A stretch of 64,000 nucleotides of DNA from assembly GCA_022578965.1 (NCBI GenBank), contig MU400516.1, positions 124,001 through 188,000 on the forward strand, in the 5' to 3' direction. Shown here piece by piece: positions 24,711-37,492 of this stretch; within the stretch, counting starts at the first letter, position 1, and each line of letters begins with the position of its first letter. The DNA is from Xylaria sp. FL1777. Lineage: Eukaryota > Ascomycota > Sordariomycetes > Xylariales > Xylariaceae. The position numbers were made by a program, and so were the translations under genes. The notes under the pieces were generated by a model. The model saw only the letters and a program-made list of their open reading frames with translations, ran no database searches and was not told where the DNA came from.

Positions 24711-25305
24711 TGAACCTTGCGAAAACGATGGTAGCGACTTCATTGCCTATTCTTACATTGAAACGCAATATTTCGCGCGACAAGAGGGGTTTCGACAACC
24801 AGCACGGTGCTTCTCGCGTATAGTTAAGAGGGAATTCGTTGATAAGTACTGCAGTTGTGTAGACACGAAGATAGCTTTCCCAATGTACAAACACCTGATA
24901 TGCCTCGAGGACACGATATTTAGCACTCACAAGAGCCAGCACTTAGCAAAAACGTGATGGACACGGGGCGGTTTAGCTCCACCGTATATCTATCTCATTA
25001 TGCTGTATACCTTTCTTTGCCTTATGATCAAAGGAAAAATAAAAAAAATTCAAGAATGAAAGTCGCGTTCATTTTGAATTAATAATAAAGTAGATGAGAT
25101 TTGATATTGATGCCGTTTGACAGCGACAATAGGTTCGACTCAGTTGAGATCGTTGGGCATGTCGTGACGCTAAACCTGTTCTAATATCCCATGCTGCTTT
25201 ATACTAGTAGCCCACAAGTTAGGGTTACGATTGGTGGGGCACGCAGCACCTGATGACAACCGAGGTAAATATTACGTAGGATTATCCCCTGATTTCCCAA
25301 TCCTC
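24711..25305. other. Non-coding spacer
   Basis: The 3' flank of the HET gene and the 5' flank of the tRNA gene. AT-rich; no coding signal seen. Confidence 0.5.
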
Positions 25306-25401
25306 CTCCTGATAGCTCAGTTGGTAGAGCGTTGGACTGTAATTGAAATGAATATTCCTATGGAGATCCACAGGTCGTGTGTTCGACTCACACTCAGGAG
25401 A
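25306..25401 (+). tRNA. tRNA-Tyr (anticodon GUA) with intron
   Basis: A cloverleaf can be folded by hand: 7-bp acceptor stem CTCCTGA/TCAGGAG with discriminator A (25401), D arm GCTC…GAGC, T arm GTGTG-TTCGACT-CACAC, and anticodon GTA at 25339-25341. A 23-nt intron (about 25343-25365) sits one base after the anticodon, the canonical eukaryotic position and a hallmark of tRNA-Tyr. The first pair of the anticodon stem (U-C) is a mismatch. The two internal promoter boxes are the D and T arms themselves. Confidence 0.92.
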
Positions 25402-25406
25402 CTCAT

Positions 25407-25433
25407 AAGCCGCAATAAGCGGCTTCTTTTTTT
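25407..25433 (+). terminator. Pol III T-run preceded by a perfect 7-bp hairpin
   Basis: Seven T at 25427-25433 form the expected RNA polymerase III stop. Directly before it lies a perfect inverted repeat AAGCCGC-AATAA-GCGGCTT (25407-25425), which gives the layout of a bacterial intrinsic terminator. Confidence 0.7.
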
Positions 25434-28400
25434 CACTTTTTTCAATACGCGCTTCCCAGACTGTACAGCTTCTATGTAGAACGGATTTAGCGACACACTC
25501 GAGTGAATCGCGCAGGTCCGCGTGGGACAAAAGAGAGGCCTACTGAGACACGCTAATTGTGATTCATAAATCCCGGTCTGTTCCTATTTTGTACGGCGCC
25601 GGCATACTAATTTTATCAAAGGGAGGTTTGTCGAGAAGTGAGATTCTTGGTTCGTTTAATTACTCGGCATGAGCTTTGCGGCGTTTATAGTACCACATAT
25701 TTCGCCTAAGCTTCTACCTCACCATCTGAGAGTCTCTTTAAGAAACAATTGTGAACATATTACGTTTCAATCTGGGCTATCCATTTACATAGTGTAATAT
25801 TGGAGTTTTAAATGCATTGCTCATTTTATGTGGCCCGGGCATGTTGCGACCGAGACAATGTACATACTGCGAGTAGACGCGAGTAGGAAGGAGTCTTCAA
25901 TGGTGCCAACTAGTATGCATTCTGCATGAAGGCATAGGGCATACAGAAAAAAGATCTCGACATACTGACTTAAGGCCCGAAATAAGGTTTGCATGTATTA
26001 GACTAGTAGGTAGGTACTGTAGGACGAGCAGTACTAAATACCTACCGGACTAGACCCTTAGCAAATACTGCTCTGAGGTTTTGTCGAGATTTACCCCAAA
26101 AAAATCGATGGCATTAGCACATACTGCCAATAAAACAATATCCAAATAACAGGCACAATGGTTTCCTATAGTAGTAGAACATGCCAATTGATAGTAAAGG
26201 GGTCGATAGCTATAATGACTAACATATTACTGTAAGTAAGCTCGACCCAGCACCCAAGGTTACTTACTAACCAAGAACATAGTCAGGCAACTTCTCTACG
26301 CTATATAATTATGTGAACATATATGAAAACCGGGGGAACATGTCCCTTCCTGGTGGGCTAGTGCTAGACGTGCTCACGGATTAGACTAACAACCAATTGT
26401 TTTTAAATTATGAGATTAGTGGGTGAACGCTGATGTTATTCTTTTTTTATCCTAGAGCTATAGATACGTGCTGCAACCTCACACTTAGGGAAACCTTTTG
26501 ACTTGGTGTACTGTGATTTGGTATGAGACCCCATACAAAATATAGACAGCGCCACAGCGTATCCAACGTCTTGAGACTTTGCTTTTCCCTCTCGACAATG
26601 CTGCTCTGATGACGGGTGGGCATTCTTTCAAAGACCCGAAGAGTGAAGGCCGGCTGTTCCTTATAGACTTTAGTCTCTTAAGGGCGTGTGTAAAGATATC
26701 CTATGAATCCTCTAGCAGGCTTTCCACCTCCTTTCTATAGATCCTGACCAATAATCGGAATTAAGGTAAGAATTTTCTTTCCTTTATTACAAATTAACGG
26801 GAACATAGTAGCTACAATTCGAAAATTAAAATTTCAGTTTCGAAGACGATAAATTAATTCGTTCTAGATGACTATATTGAAAGTCTTCCATCTTCCTTCT
26901 TGATATGTGTAGGGATTGTTCCTCACCGAATTTGAATATTTGGACTTTTATTACTCGACAAAGGGATCTCTCCTCTAGTGGACAGTATTGTTTTGGGTCC
27001 TAGGTGTACTTCTACATAGGTTTAATACGTATTTCCGAGTCTTGTTAACCTTCCATCTCTCTCCTGCCCCTTACTCTTCCCACTTCATGAATCAAACTTT
27101 TATCATAAACGATAATACCTAAAAATTGAATCCCTATTGTCATCCATTTTGACGTTCGACGAAGCTCTCTAGTAGGTTTCTACATAGTCTATTAAACCCC
27201 GTCCTATGTAGCGAGATATTAATGAACCGCTTTCCCACCTCTTTGGCGGCGAAACGTTGCTAGCGAGAACGAATGCTAAAACACTGGCAGCAGCAGCCAG
27301 GTTCAAGGATACCATGATAAACTTCATTATTGAAGCTTACGCTCGTAATTTTGCTTACAATGGCCTCGACCAACACATGTAGTCTATATGGGATGCCCTG
27401 GATCCTAATTATATACCTTATTAGAGTGTGATCTAGAGCGGCTGTGACGCTATATGAATTCAACCCTTATGATGGGAACATGAAGATGAAGAAGAGAATT
27501 AGAAAAAACCGAGTTCACGTTCTATACCCCAGTACTACCACCACCTATACGTTTCTCATCCAACAACATAAGCGGATGTCAATATACTATTAAATACGTA
27601 TAGACGCCCGATAAATCGTCCCACCCAGGGCGAGAGAAATATAATACAACCACACAGGCTACAGTTCATACCTCTAGGCAATGGGACAACAGTAAGTGCT
27701 TCCCGCTATTGTGCATTCATCATTGACGCTTTTGGTTTCCTTTGGTATTGGGTTGTATTGGAGAATATGTTGGTATGTAATTATAAGCTATTTGCGCACC
27801 AACGTATACACATGATATAATCTTATTAGACTATCCCAAGAGATGCTCATTAGACTGGCACCCTAAAAGTACAGAGACATTTTGAGTGATAAGCCCCGTA
27901 TAGACGTGGCTTTCAATGAGGGTTTCTTAAATATTAGGCTATTAATGTTCTTTAACGTATATTTTTATCCGTACGAAGTCTACTTTACCACGTCTTCTTC
28001 ATTGCTAGCTAGGGGGTTTACTTGGCAGCTAAATAAAGACGCTAACCAATGTCGTCCTGGCTTAACAAGATATTTAAGCATGTGCTGTGCCTTTGGGGTT
28101 GTATTGGACCCGTTCTGAAGACTCCATCTTGATAGGGCTTGCTCGTGTGCTGCGACGAAACACGGCTTCGGGGGGCCAAGAATGAGTGTACACAAGCACC
28201 CTTCTCAGAATCAGGAGACGAGAGAGATATCCCTAGAATCTGAGTCGGGTAAAAACTGGCGTGTAAATTTTAGCGTTTGCTGATGCTTCTATGTACATAA
28301 TAGAAGAATTACGCTCGTGATGGTAACAATAACACGTCACCGATCGTTGCGTTATAGGTATAGTATCGTGTTGCTGACTGTTTAGAACAACGACCCAGCG

Positions 28401-31400
28401 ACTCGGTACCCAATGATTTTCTCATTCTTGGCTACTTCGCGAATACAACTACTTGGCTCCGAAAAGAACCCAAGCTTTTTTTTTTTTGTCACTCCGAGCT
28501 CTTAATTAAATATCATTACCTTTGAAGTTTTCTTATGAAATGACATAAAATTCTTGAATAGTTGCGGACATAAATCGGTGCGACTGGTTCTTAGTGAGGG
28601 ATGCGGCAGGGTTTTTAGACGCTCAGGTGAAAAACCAACAAGTCGTCTGGACGAAGGAAATGAGATTCCTACGAGATTAAGGCTTCGCGGCTCCGTAGGG
28701 GCAACAGTCAAATATTAGATAGAGTGAGTGAATATTAGAAATACCTCTCTGGAAGGGAGAATGCTACCATCGACTCTATGTCGTTCTGTCGCCGCCAAGG
28801 ATCAACGGCTTAGAGAGAATCTAGGTTAGCTGCTACCTATCCAGGATGTCTCCACCTAAAGAACGCCTACAGCATCTTGACCTTGATTGTTGTTGTCACA
28901 GTGTCTTGTGCACACGCCATACGTGTATGCGTACATGTACGTTACTTTAGATTGTCGTCATGTAAAGCGACTAATTGTCATATATTTTTATCTCTGCCCT
29001 CAGGTGTGTGGTAGTGTTGTCCCTTACGGTGTAGGGCTTAGTTAAACTGCGGGTACAACGCGACAACGCGACAGATGGGCCATTGCATATACCTACGTGA
29101 GATCATCCTGGCCTAATCAGATCACCGAGGTAGACAGCCCATTCTAGGATATAGTGTAACGGTCGGAACCGGAATATCTTTCACGACCTCTTATTTTCGC
29201 CGGTACTCCGAGTAAGAAATAATCGGCTCATGTGTGCCTTAGAAAGAGTTTGGTGTTCTGTCATCGGACCTCCCTTTCTAAGTCAAGCAAATAGGGGAAC
29301 ATCATAATATTTACGATTGTTTCAGGCTTCGCTTGTTTCTTCCTTCTTATTTTGTTTCCCCCTTCAGAATTACGAATAGATGTCGCAAGAATCCTCAAAC
29401 AAGCAAAGTCAAGGGCAAAATGCGGGGAGATTGCCTACGTAGTATACGACAACATTCGGCATTGTAAAGGGTTGACAAGTACTAGGCAGCGCGGAAAACT
29501 TCCGTTGCGGAGCCAAGACGGTGCCACCCGTCTGTTCATACCCTGGTCTAGTGTAGTGTATCCTTGTCTTCCCTGTCCTGGCCTGTCCTAGACTAGGCCA
29601 AGTACTCGATCTAGGGGCTCCCTGGCTCGTGGCAAAGGAGACAGACTGTAATTCCTTTGCCATTATTGCTGGCCATGACCCAACGCACAATGACGCTAAA
29701 TAGATAGATCTCAGTCCTTGTTAAGGGCGCAGTATCTAGTGTGGGCAGATTTCCCATTCTCCTCCATCTTGCATGTGGGGGGGGATTCCAAATCTTGTCA
29801 CAGGACAGCCATTCGTGTTTCCTCGAGTAAAATTTCCCTATCCGGACAGATGGTGTCTCCGTTGAGATAGGTCGCGATATGCCATGTAATGTAGTATGCA
29901 TGGAAGGAGACTGATCTCGTCGCTTATTATACGGTACGCTATAGTACTGGCTACGACATATACACAGGTAATGTAAGGGAGTAGTGTTGGTATAAGTAGG
30001 CACTCAGCCCAAGCTAAGATTGGACACGGCGCAGATAGCCGTGACCGTATCGGGATCTCTGTTCCATCCATGCGTGGCGTGTGGGAAACGGTATTGTATG
30101 TATGACTTCCGTCTTATTCGAGATCCATACTGGGTTCCTAGTTAAGCTAAACTAGTCTACCAACCAAGTCGTAAGATATGCGCATGCTTGCATCGTACAG
30201 TACCATACAGCATCTCGCTATCAGAAAAGGTGGGCGACTCTTGGCGAGAAGTTCCTCCGATCTTATTTCTGCGTACTACGTATTTGATAGGCTGGCATCC
30301 AAGCCCATACTAGGGTCTACACACGACATCTGCCACGCGCTTCATCGTCTTCAGCTTGCTACGGTGACATCCTACCTCTCATGCAATGCTACGTAAAGCA
30401 CGAGGTTTTATATAAACGATATTGGCTGTCACTAGTCACCGCATTTCGGATGTACTGAGGACAATATTTTTTTTATCTCTCCTGCATCGACATGCAGTAG
30501 GATTTGATACAGGCCACATGACCGCCAGGCAGCCCTGAACTGTAACCTGCAGAGAGGAGAGTCCAGTCTCTCTGTATAAGCTTGCAGATGAGGGCAGCTT
30601 GACTCCTTTCAAGTCCCCTCTAGGTGCTAGAGGTCCAGGCATATACATGGCCGCTTGGCGTGAGGCTGAATTGCGGCCCGCATCTACACTACACGCAATG
30701 TAGTTTAGTCTACTAGGGATGTACTGAGTACGCAGTATGTATGCCTCGGCTGACAGGCCCGAAGCCAAATTTGTATGGTTTTTGTCCGTTGTGGCGTACC
30801 CAACTTAGTATGACCATTATCCTCCATTCCTAGGCCACCCAACCTGCCAAATGGATTGAATACCGGTATGTAAGCTAGGGGGCTAAACGCGAAGGGGATT
30901 TCCTTACCCACACTAAGAAGGTAACAATGCGAGAGGATGTCGGCCCAAGACGGTCCGGCCCTGTGAGTTGACTTCAGCGTCAAACCTAACCTGAATAAGA
31001 GCTACCTTAGCGAGAGTGTTCCACCATTCTACGAAAGCACATATACTAGAGCCGTTGATCCTGTTGATCCCAAGCATGAGCTAAATCTGACGACAACATT
31101 AACAGGGACTAAACATCCCAGTTCCCACACATACTTACAGTATCAGGCGTTACCGTGACTAAAAGATAGCCTGCAAGAGTAGCGTAGCGTAGGGAAGGGG
31201 GTGCGCTTGTAAGATAGATGCCTTCACTTGCAGATTGTGGCTGAAATCACGGCAAGTAACTTGGCGTCTGATTACCTGCAGCGATTACCCTACACGATAT
31301 TCTGCCAGGATTTCAAAATAGTTTCTTCAGACTGAAAACGAGTACGCTACATCTGCCGAAGTTGACCCTCTGTGTTTGAACCGATGCAGGATGGCGCCAC

Positions 31401-31566
31401 TGCAGTCATCAACGGGTGCCCTGCTTAGTTCTGCAAATGTTAGTCCCTTGCTTCTCCTTAACCACTCCTCATCATTATTGGACTACTTATACTCGCCCCC
31501 GACTTGATAGCGGCATCACATAGTCCGGCTGGAACTAGTTTAACATCACACCTCAACCATCTCACA
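25434..31566. other. About 6-kb gene-poor region
   Basis: No ORF here has a recognisable family, a good start and plausible exon structure together. Several short ORFs on both strands lack an ATG or overlap each other. The base composition varies from AT-rich (26.7-27.2 kb) to mixed. No terminal repeats, target-site duplications or reverse-transcriptase/transposase motifs could be seen by eye. Confidence 0.5.
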
Positions 31567-32736
31567 ATGACTGGACGACAGGCAACAAGAACGCGACAAA
31601 AGTACAAAGATAGCTGTACGCATTGTGCTGGGGCCAAGGTCAGGTGTAGCAAAGAAAAGCCACGATGTACAAGATGTAATGAGAGAGGTCTCGAATGCTC
31701 ATATGGCCTCTCTTATCGCTATGGACGTCTTCCAGCTCGTGCCAAACTGAGTGCCGCTGGCTTCATCGACCAGGCCATAAAAGCTCCGTCAACGCCCAGA
31801 GAACTTATCCCAAATGGTTCTAGGACGCCTTCGCCGGCTTCAGAGCCGATCAGTATCCAAATGCCTTGGCTCAGCGAATCGAATATGAATACGTTGAATG
31901 CGAATACGTCGTCTATCAATGGATTCACAAATGTGAACTATCACCACGATCCCCACGCTTCTAACAACTTCATGGGCTATGATACAACATCTGCAAGCTT
32001 GGCCCCTATTCCCACACAGGCATTTCATGCACCCACCTCAGACCCCGTTACCACAGCAGCCACTTTCAACACGATCAATTACATGCCATGTTTAGATTCA
32101 TTGAATCACCCTATCCCGCGGCGACATCATTCGAGGAGTGTTTCGAGTGCATCAAGTATGCCCTCGGGGTACGACTACAATACCGGTGCATTCCCGAATA
32201 CCTCTCCTGTGACCTTTGGAACACCGCCAGAAACTCCAAGGGCGCAGCCTCTTCAAAATTATGCGCCTAGTATGCAGCACGACTGCCTTTCACAGGCTGC
32301 CGCTACGTTACTGTCACTGCGCCATGGGCCAATATCAGGCCAATCAAAAAATCAAGAGATGATGGAATACATCCTGCAAATGGTGGACTGTGATTGTTTC
32401 GCTCAAGACAGTCACGTGCGAATGTTTATGGTGCTCATTGGTTTTGAAGTTATGGAGAGGTACTCGAAAGCGACTCAAGACGATATTGCTATGGCAAACA
32501 CCGAAGGCATTCTCGAGGACTTACCAGTGGTGTTGAAACTGATTGAGCGATTACTGAGACGTCTGAGAGAAACTGGGACTGGGAACTATGCTCAGGGTCT
32601 AACACCAGGCTCGCCGTCAAGCCAGGCCCGAGGCAACACGATCTCGTGGTCGGTCTTCGGCCACCTTGAAGCCGACTTACGCAAACATTTACGGGGCATT
32701 TCACACAGCGCAGTCGGTGTTCTTCGGAGAGTCTGA
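31567..32736 (+). CDS. AflR-type Zn2Cys6 transcription factor
   Basis: Nuclear DNA-binding regulator of the fungal AflR family, which usually controls a neighbouring secondary-metabolite cluster. Single exon, 389 aa. The binuclear zinc cluster is at residues 17-44 with spacing CX2CX6CX6CX2CX6C (C17, C20, C27, C34, C37, C44), followed by a basic linker GRLPARAK. The middle is Ser/Pro/Thr/Asn-rich. The C-terminal part has HDCLSQAAATLLSLR and CDCFAQDSHVRMFMVLIGFEV, resembling the AflR-associated regulatory domain, and ends at a short helix (LEADLRKHLRG). The ATG at 31567 was chosen because the longer frame starts without an ATG. No PKS, NRPS or terpene cyclase lies within the window, so it appears orphaned. 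Confidence 0.88.
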   Translation: MTGRQATRTRQKYKDSCTHCAGAKVRCSKEKPRCTRCNERGLECSYGLSYRYGRLPARAKLSAAGFIDQAIKAPSTPRELIPNGSRTPSPASEPISIQMPWLSESNMNTLNANTSSINGFTNVNYHHDPHASNNFMGYDTTSASLAPIPTQAFHAPTSDPVTTAATFNTINYMPCLDSLNHPIPRRHHSRSVSSASSMPSGYDYNTGAFPNTSPVTFGTPPETPRAQPLQNYAPSMQHDCLSQAAATLLSLRHGPISGQSKNQEMMEYILQMVDCDCFAQDSHVRMFMVLIGFEVMERYSKATQDDIAMANTEGILEDLPVVLKLIERLLRRLRETGTGNYAQGLTPGSPSSQARGNTISWSVFGHLEADLRKHLRGISHSAVGVLRRV

Positions 32737-35700
32737 GTAAGGGTTCACGATAGCATTGGCGTTGGGGATTTGTAAATTAGTCCTGCTTACATATGTACAA
32801 TACTTTGATATAGTCGCACAGCGAGTTTCCCGAAGCGGTGTATTTGATAATGGAAGATGGGTATGGTCAAGTGGCAAGAGAGATATCCGAAGCAAATAAT
32901 AGACTAATGCAAACAATTCAACCACCATAGGATCGAGATGCATAGTCCGTGTATATGTAAACTAAGCCCTTCCAAATCAGTATCCCCCTTGTCTCAAGCG
33001 TGGCTCACGGTCCTATTTGATCTACCGTGGCTAGCATACTACAAATCTGGCATCCTAGACACGTGTCTTACGTGCCGAACCCGAAGCAGCGTCTGGATTT
33101 CTGACATGTTCCGTCTAGTCTAGTGGCGTACCCCATCTTATCACCTCCCCCATATCCACAACTCCCCTGCACTAGTAGAAACCTGCTTACAATAAGTTTA
33201 CCATGTACAAGCTTGGTTCACCGAATACTACATATGTACGTCAATCCTTCGAGCCGTTCCGTTTAATCGAACCCCTCGATTGTGTAATTGTGGGCTTATC
33301 CTTCTCGAAAACACTACCGACCCCGGCTCACGGAGGTTATTGATCCTGCGCCACTACGATGTGATAGGTAGTGGTACGTTCCGGCTGTGAATCATTGCGC
33401 GCCTCGATGTTACGTGTGAATAGGGCAATTCAGCCAGTACTACCTGATGTATCCAAAGGTGAAGTTGACATCTATGAATAGAAAGACGCGATGACACTGT
33501 TACCTAGGTATATTGCGACTACATGATGCGATACACCTGCGGTCCACCTCCCGGTAATTTCCGCATTCTCAGCTTTGATTCGTATTGCAGAACTCCTATA
33601 CCCAAGATAATAGTACCGCGAGGCATAGAATGAGACAAGTCTTATTCGCGAGACACAAATAGGGGGCGAAGGAATCAACAACGACTTAGAGGAGTACTTA
33701 GAGATCGTCTAACATGCACACATTAGGTGTCGATACTCGCCCCAATTGCAGACGTAATAGTGAGAAACGATGAAGTAGTTTGAAACATAAATAATAGCAT
33801 CTTCAATATAAGTAGGAATATAATCCCTATAACTTTCCTCCGCAGTGCTGTGCCACGAGGGAAGCTGGGGTACTTCTCACCTTCCGACTGCCGCCTCACC
33901 GTTCAAAATAGCCTCCACCCCATCTTACTATCAGGCGAAGACTATAAAGTGGCTCCCCACGCGCTAGAGAGGTAAGGCGAACAAGAAGCGAGATGAGAAC
34001 TCTATTCTCAGCTGTTTGGATGGTAGGGTAAAATACCCACTGGAGTACCTAGCTGGCTATCAGCAGAACCTGGCAGATCCTTACGATGCAGGGCAAAGCT
34101 ACATACCTAACGAATAAGCCAGATCTGCAGGATAAGCTATCGTTTTGTTCTATGCAGCTGCGTGCCTCACCTGATACAACGATGCGCCCTCTTTTTACAC
34201 TGAGATATCCCCCCTTGGATCCTCAGGTCGTGCTACCTGTGTGTTTAATATGACTCTAACATCTTTTCGACCACACCTCCAAATTTATAAACATCCCTTG
34301 TCAGAGACATAGTTGGAGGTAGTGATATGCGCCAAGATAGCGACGATCTCGTGCTCTCGGTGTCTGTCGCGGAATATGCGAGAGGCCTCATAATTTTTCA
34401 TGGCGTGTTTGAATCTTCCGCCGGCATTTACTCGCCCGCAAGCTCATGACAACCAAGATATCAGGGGTATCTTAGGCACAATACGGGCCGATCTCTACGG
34501 CTGTATTATATCCGGTGGTAGATGAGGGGGAATGTGGCCGTCGTGTTTGGGACTCACATGAAGCGCGAAGGACGAAGTCAGCGATGCGGAAATAATCCCG
34601 CGAAGCTAAACGTAGTCAATATGGGCCTGAGATTCAGGTCAGACACGGGTGGCCGAACACTAGGCCTCGATGATGGATAACGAAACCACAATTGCCCCGG
34701 CGTGCCAAAATTGGACATACACAATCTTAGCCATACGCTGCTGCAGTGCGATGCCAGACTCCATACGGGAGACTCACACAGGTGGTAAGGTAGACTATGA
34801 CAAGAGGACTCGCGATTTGGGGTATTCCGAAGATAAGACTAGGTTCCACAGACGTAGACAATCCTCTCCCACGTACATACTGCGCTTTAATTAGAATAGC
34901 AGTGGCACCACGACTAACTGAAGGATGGTCTTTTAAGAAAAGTTGAAGTTGGAGGTTTCTACATGAAACAGCATTTGCCCACATTGATCCGCGAAATACC
35001 GAAGACGTGAATGGTATAGTTCAATCACCTAGTGAGAGGGCTGGCTTGATTTTGTCTCATATGATTCTTGCTTTGAGGTCTGTCAGGACTTCCAACCATA
35101 CCTTACAGTAGAATTAGCGAGTCTATCAACATCACCAATGACAAGTGAACTGGCAATAGCAATTATTACGATTAGATCAGGCATTTGACGAGGATCGATA
35201 TATGATATATAAGCAACGCGGGGCATAGTATTGCTTCGTTAATGCTATCATATCCTATCTACTCAATGTTGGAAATGTCTAGGACCTTTACTGAGCCGGC
35301 AACAGTAGGACATCTTAACGGAGGCAGCTTACGGAAGATGGCTGCTACATATAGATTACTACGAGCACGTCGGTGATTCCCAGTCACCTCTTTAGCCTGG
35401 AAATTTCTAAGCACCGTCAAACTCATAAATCTCTACTTAACCCGAATGTGAATAAGGATGGTCGCACCAAAATACTTAAGACAAATATTGTATGCATTTA
35501 AGGAGGGAGGTAGCTAACGGCAACTCAACTTCCTCATTCATAGGTAATGCCCTACATCAAGGAGCCGTAACCCGAAAATCTATCCACTGCTGTCCTAAAA
35601 GCTCGCATTTAGCAATGTTAGGAACTCGGTACGAAGGCGTCTGCTGACTTGTTGTGGCGGTACGGCGGTTTCACTCTCTTCCCGTAGCTGCCGGGCTTCC

Positions 35701-36300
35701 GTTTTGCTATCGGCGTATTAACTTACTAAGGCACTGTATTAGAAAAACGGAACAGTTAAACTTACTTACAGCATGCTGCTTTTACTTAAGCCATTTTTTA
35801 ATAAGTAGGAATATAATCTTTGTTTATGCTTGTGTTGCTTTACATGAGGGTAAGGTCCCGGATGCGGCGTGGACGCAAGCCATGCAAGTTCTGACCTGGA
35901 AGACTTGCTCTTCCGAGGCTTCCTAGGACGATTTGAACACTCTAGTTAACAGAGCAGCCCTTATTTTTTGAATCCATTAAACTAAATGATTACCTTTGGC
36001 TTGTTTTTGGCCGAGGAACTCGAGGTTCTACGCTAGAAAACGACCGACATACCGGATGACTAGGACTATCTTGACAGGGGAGTTGTTTGGAACAAGTCAT
36101 TCACTCTTGAGCATTTCACTTATCCAACTACATTTATGATAATAGAGGAGCTCAAGAGTTAGCTTAGTAGCATAGTATCCTCCTTAAGGGGTAGCTATAC
36201 CTTGCGAGGCATATTTAAGGACCTTACGTATCCCTATATAAAACCACACTTTAGGGTTACAAACGAGACTGATTTTCTTACAGACTAGTAGTGGACTTTT
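32737..36300. other. About 3.6-kb region without supported genes
   Basis: No coding stretch could be supported on either strand. Short ORFs (for example 34670-34894 and 35654-35926) lack any recognisable domain. Confidence 0.5.
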
Positions 36301-36767
36301 GTTGTGTTGTTGATGTATGGGGACCCCTTTCACCTTGACATGGGTCTGTCATCTAGTACCCATTTAGCCAATATACCGAATAAGATCATATCCCTCATAT
36401 TGACTACACCGGATCTGTGTCTAGATCACCAACAGCTCAACACAATACATCGCATATCCCCTTGCCTCGACTTACTCGCTTTGTGACACGTTTGACCGAA
36501 CGGCAGAAAAGCATTCTCGTTCATCTTTGTGTGTAAACCGCCTCATTGGCAGTTTTTCCAGACCACCAACAATGATGTACCAGTTAAGTCGGCCATCAAT
36601 AAGCGCATACGGCAACTACAAGGCAAGTAAGTTATCACCCATATCGAAAAAAAAAAAGGGAAAACCACGGGGGGATATACACACATCCAAAAAACTGTAA
36701 GTGCTCACTTCCCATCCCAAGCTGCCTGTCTGTCCGGGCTTAACCTAAAATCAAACCAGGATCGACA

Positions 36768-37427
36768 GGGCTTTCACCTTCAAATTCACATCCACACCAT
36801 CATTTGCACAAACCCACCCCCTATCCCAGGCTGTATTGTGCCTATTCGGCACGACAACCGCAAAAGAGTTATGCTTTTTAAATACCACCCTGAACATAGG
36901 ACTATGACGTTGAACTATTTCTTGGACTGTTGCTGGATGTCCAATCTGGACCTTAAATTTCAAGCGCTCGTCAAAATTGAGAGTGTTGTTACTTCTGCCG
37001 TAAAGCTACTACATAAAAACAAAATCTCGTGCCCCATCCTCCTGGAACATGTCATACTTGTTGTCGACGAAACCAACATGTCTGTTGACACTATAGAGGT
37101 CATCTTAGGCCAAAACAGTCAGGCTAAGAAGCTTGAAAAGGTGACACAAGAGGACCAGGAAAAGCAGCTGTCGGCGGTTCATGTCTTTATACGCAAGGTA
37201 GGTTGTTCAATCCTGCACTATTCTACCTACGTTATGTTTGTCTCGTTGACCGCCCCCAAATCCATAGACTCTGTTTCAACTTGCTTCCCCATCACAGCCC
37301 AATTTAGTGGATTATTAGACACAACAGCGTCTTGCCCGCCTTTATTTTGAGGCTGCCAGAATAATCTCGGATACGCAAGCTTATTCAAAGATTGAGCTGA
37401 TAGCGCTGCTGTGGACAGTACTCTCTT
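36768..37427 (+). CDS. Uncharacterised protein, partial two-exon model (uncertain)
   Basis: I do not recognise this protein. An open frame runs to about 37197 and continues after a GTAGGT…TTATTAG intron (37198 to about 37319) in the same phase, ending …EAARIISDTQAYSKIELIALLW… at about 37427. A clean upstream intron (GTAAGTGCTC…AACCAG, about 36700-36765) precedes the frame, so further 5' exons are likely. The joined sequence is helical and charged (…LGQNSQAKKLEKVTQEDQEKQ…). A possible 5' part near 36304-36640 carries in-frame stops. It may be a partially decayed gene. The next gene, a P450, is convergent and starts its 3' end 65 nt away. Confidence 0.35.
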
Positions 37428-37492
37428 AAAGCCTTTATGAAACCACTTCCTTCGTCCTTTGAATGAAACAGCACAAGACGAGGTAACCAACC

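Noticed and set aside
28500..28711. Minus-strand 69-codon ORF in the gene-poor region
   Set aside because: It has no ATG, no homology pattern and no splice context.
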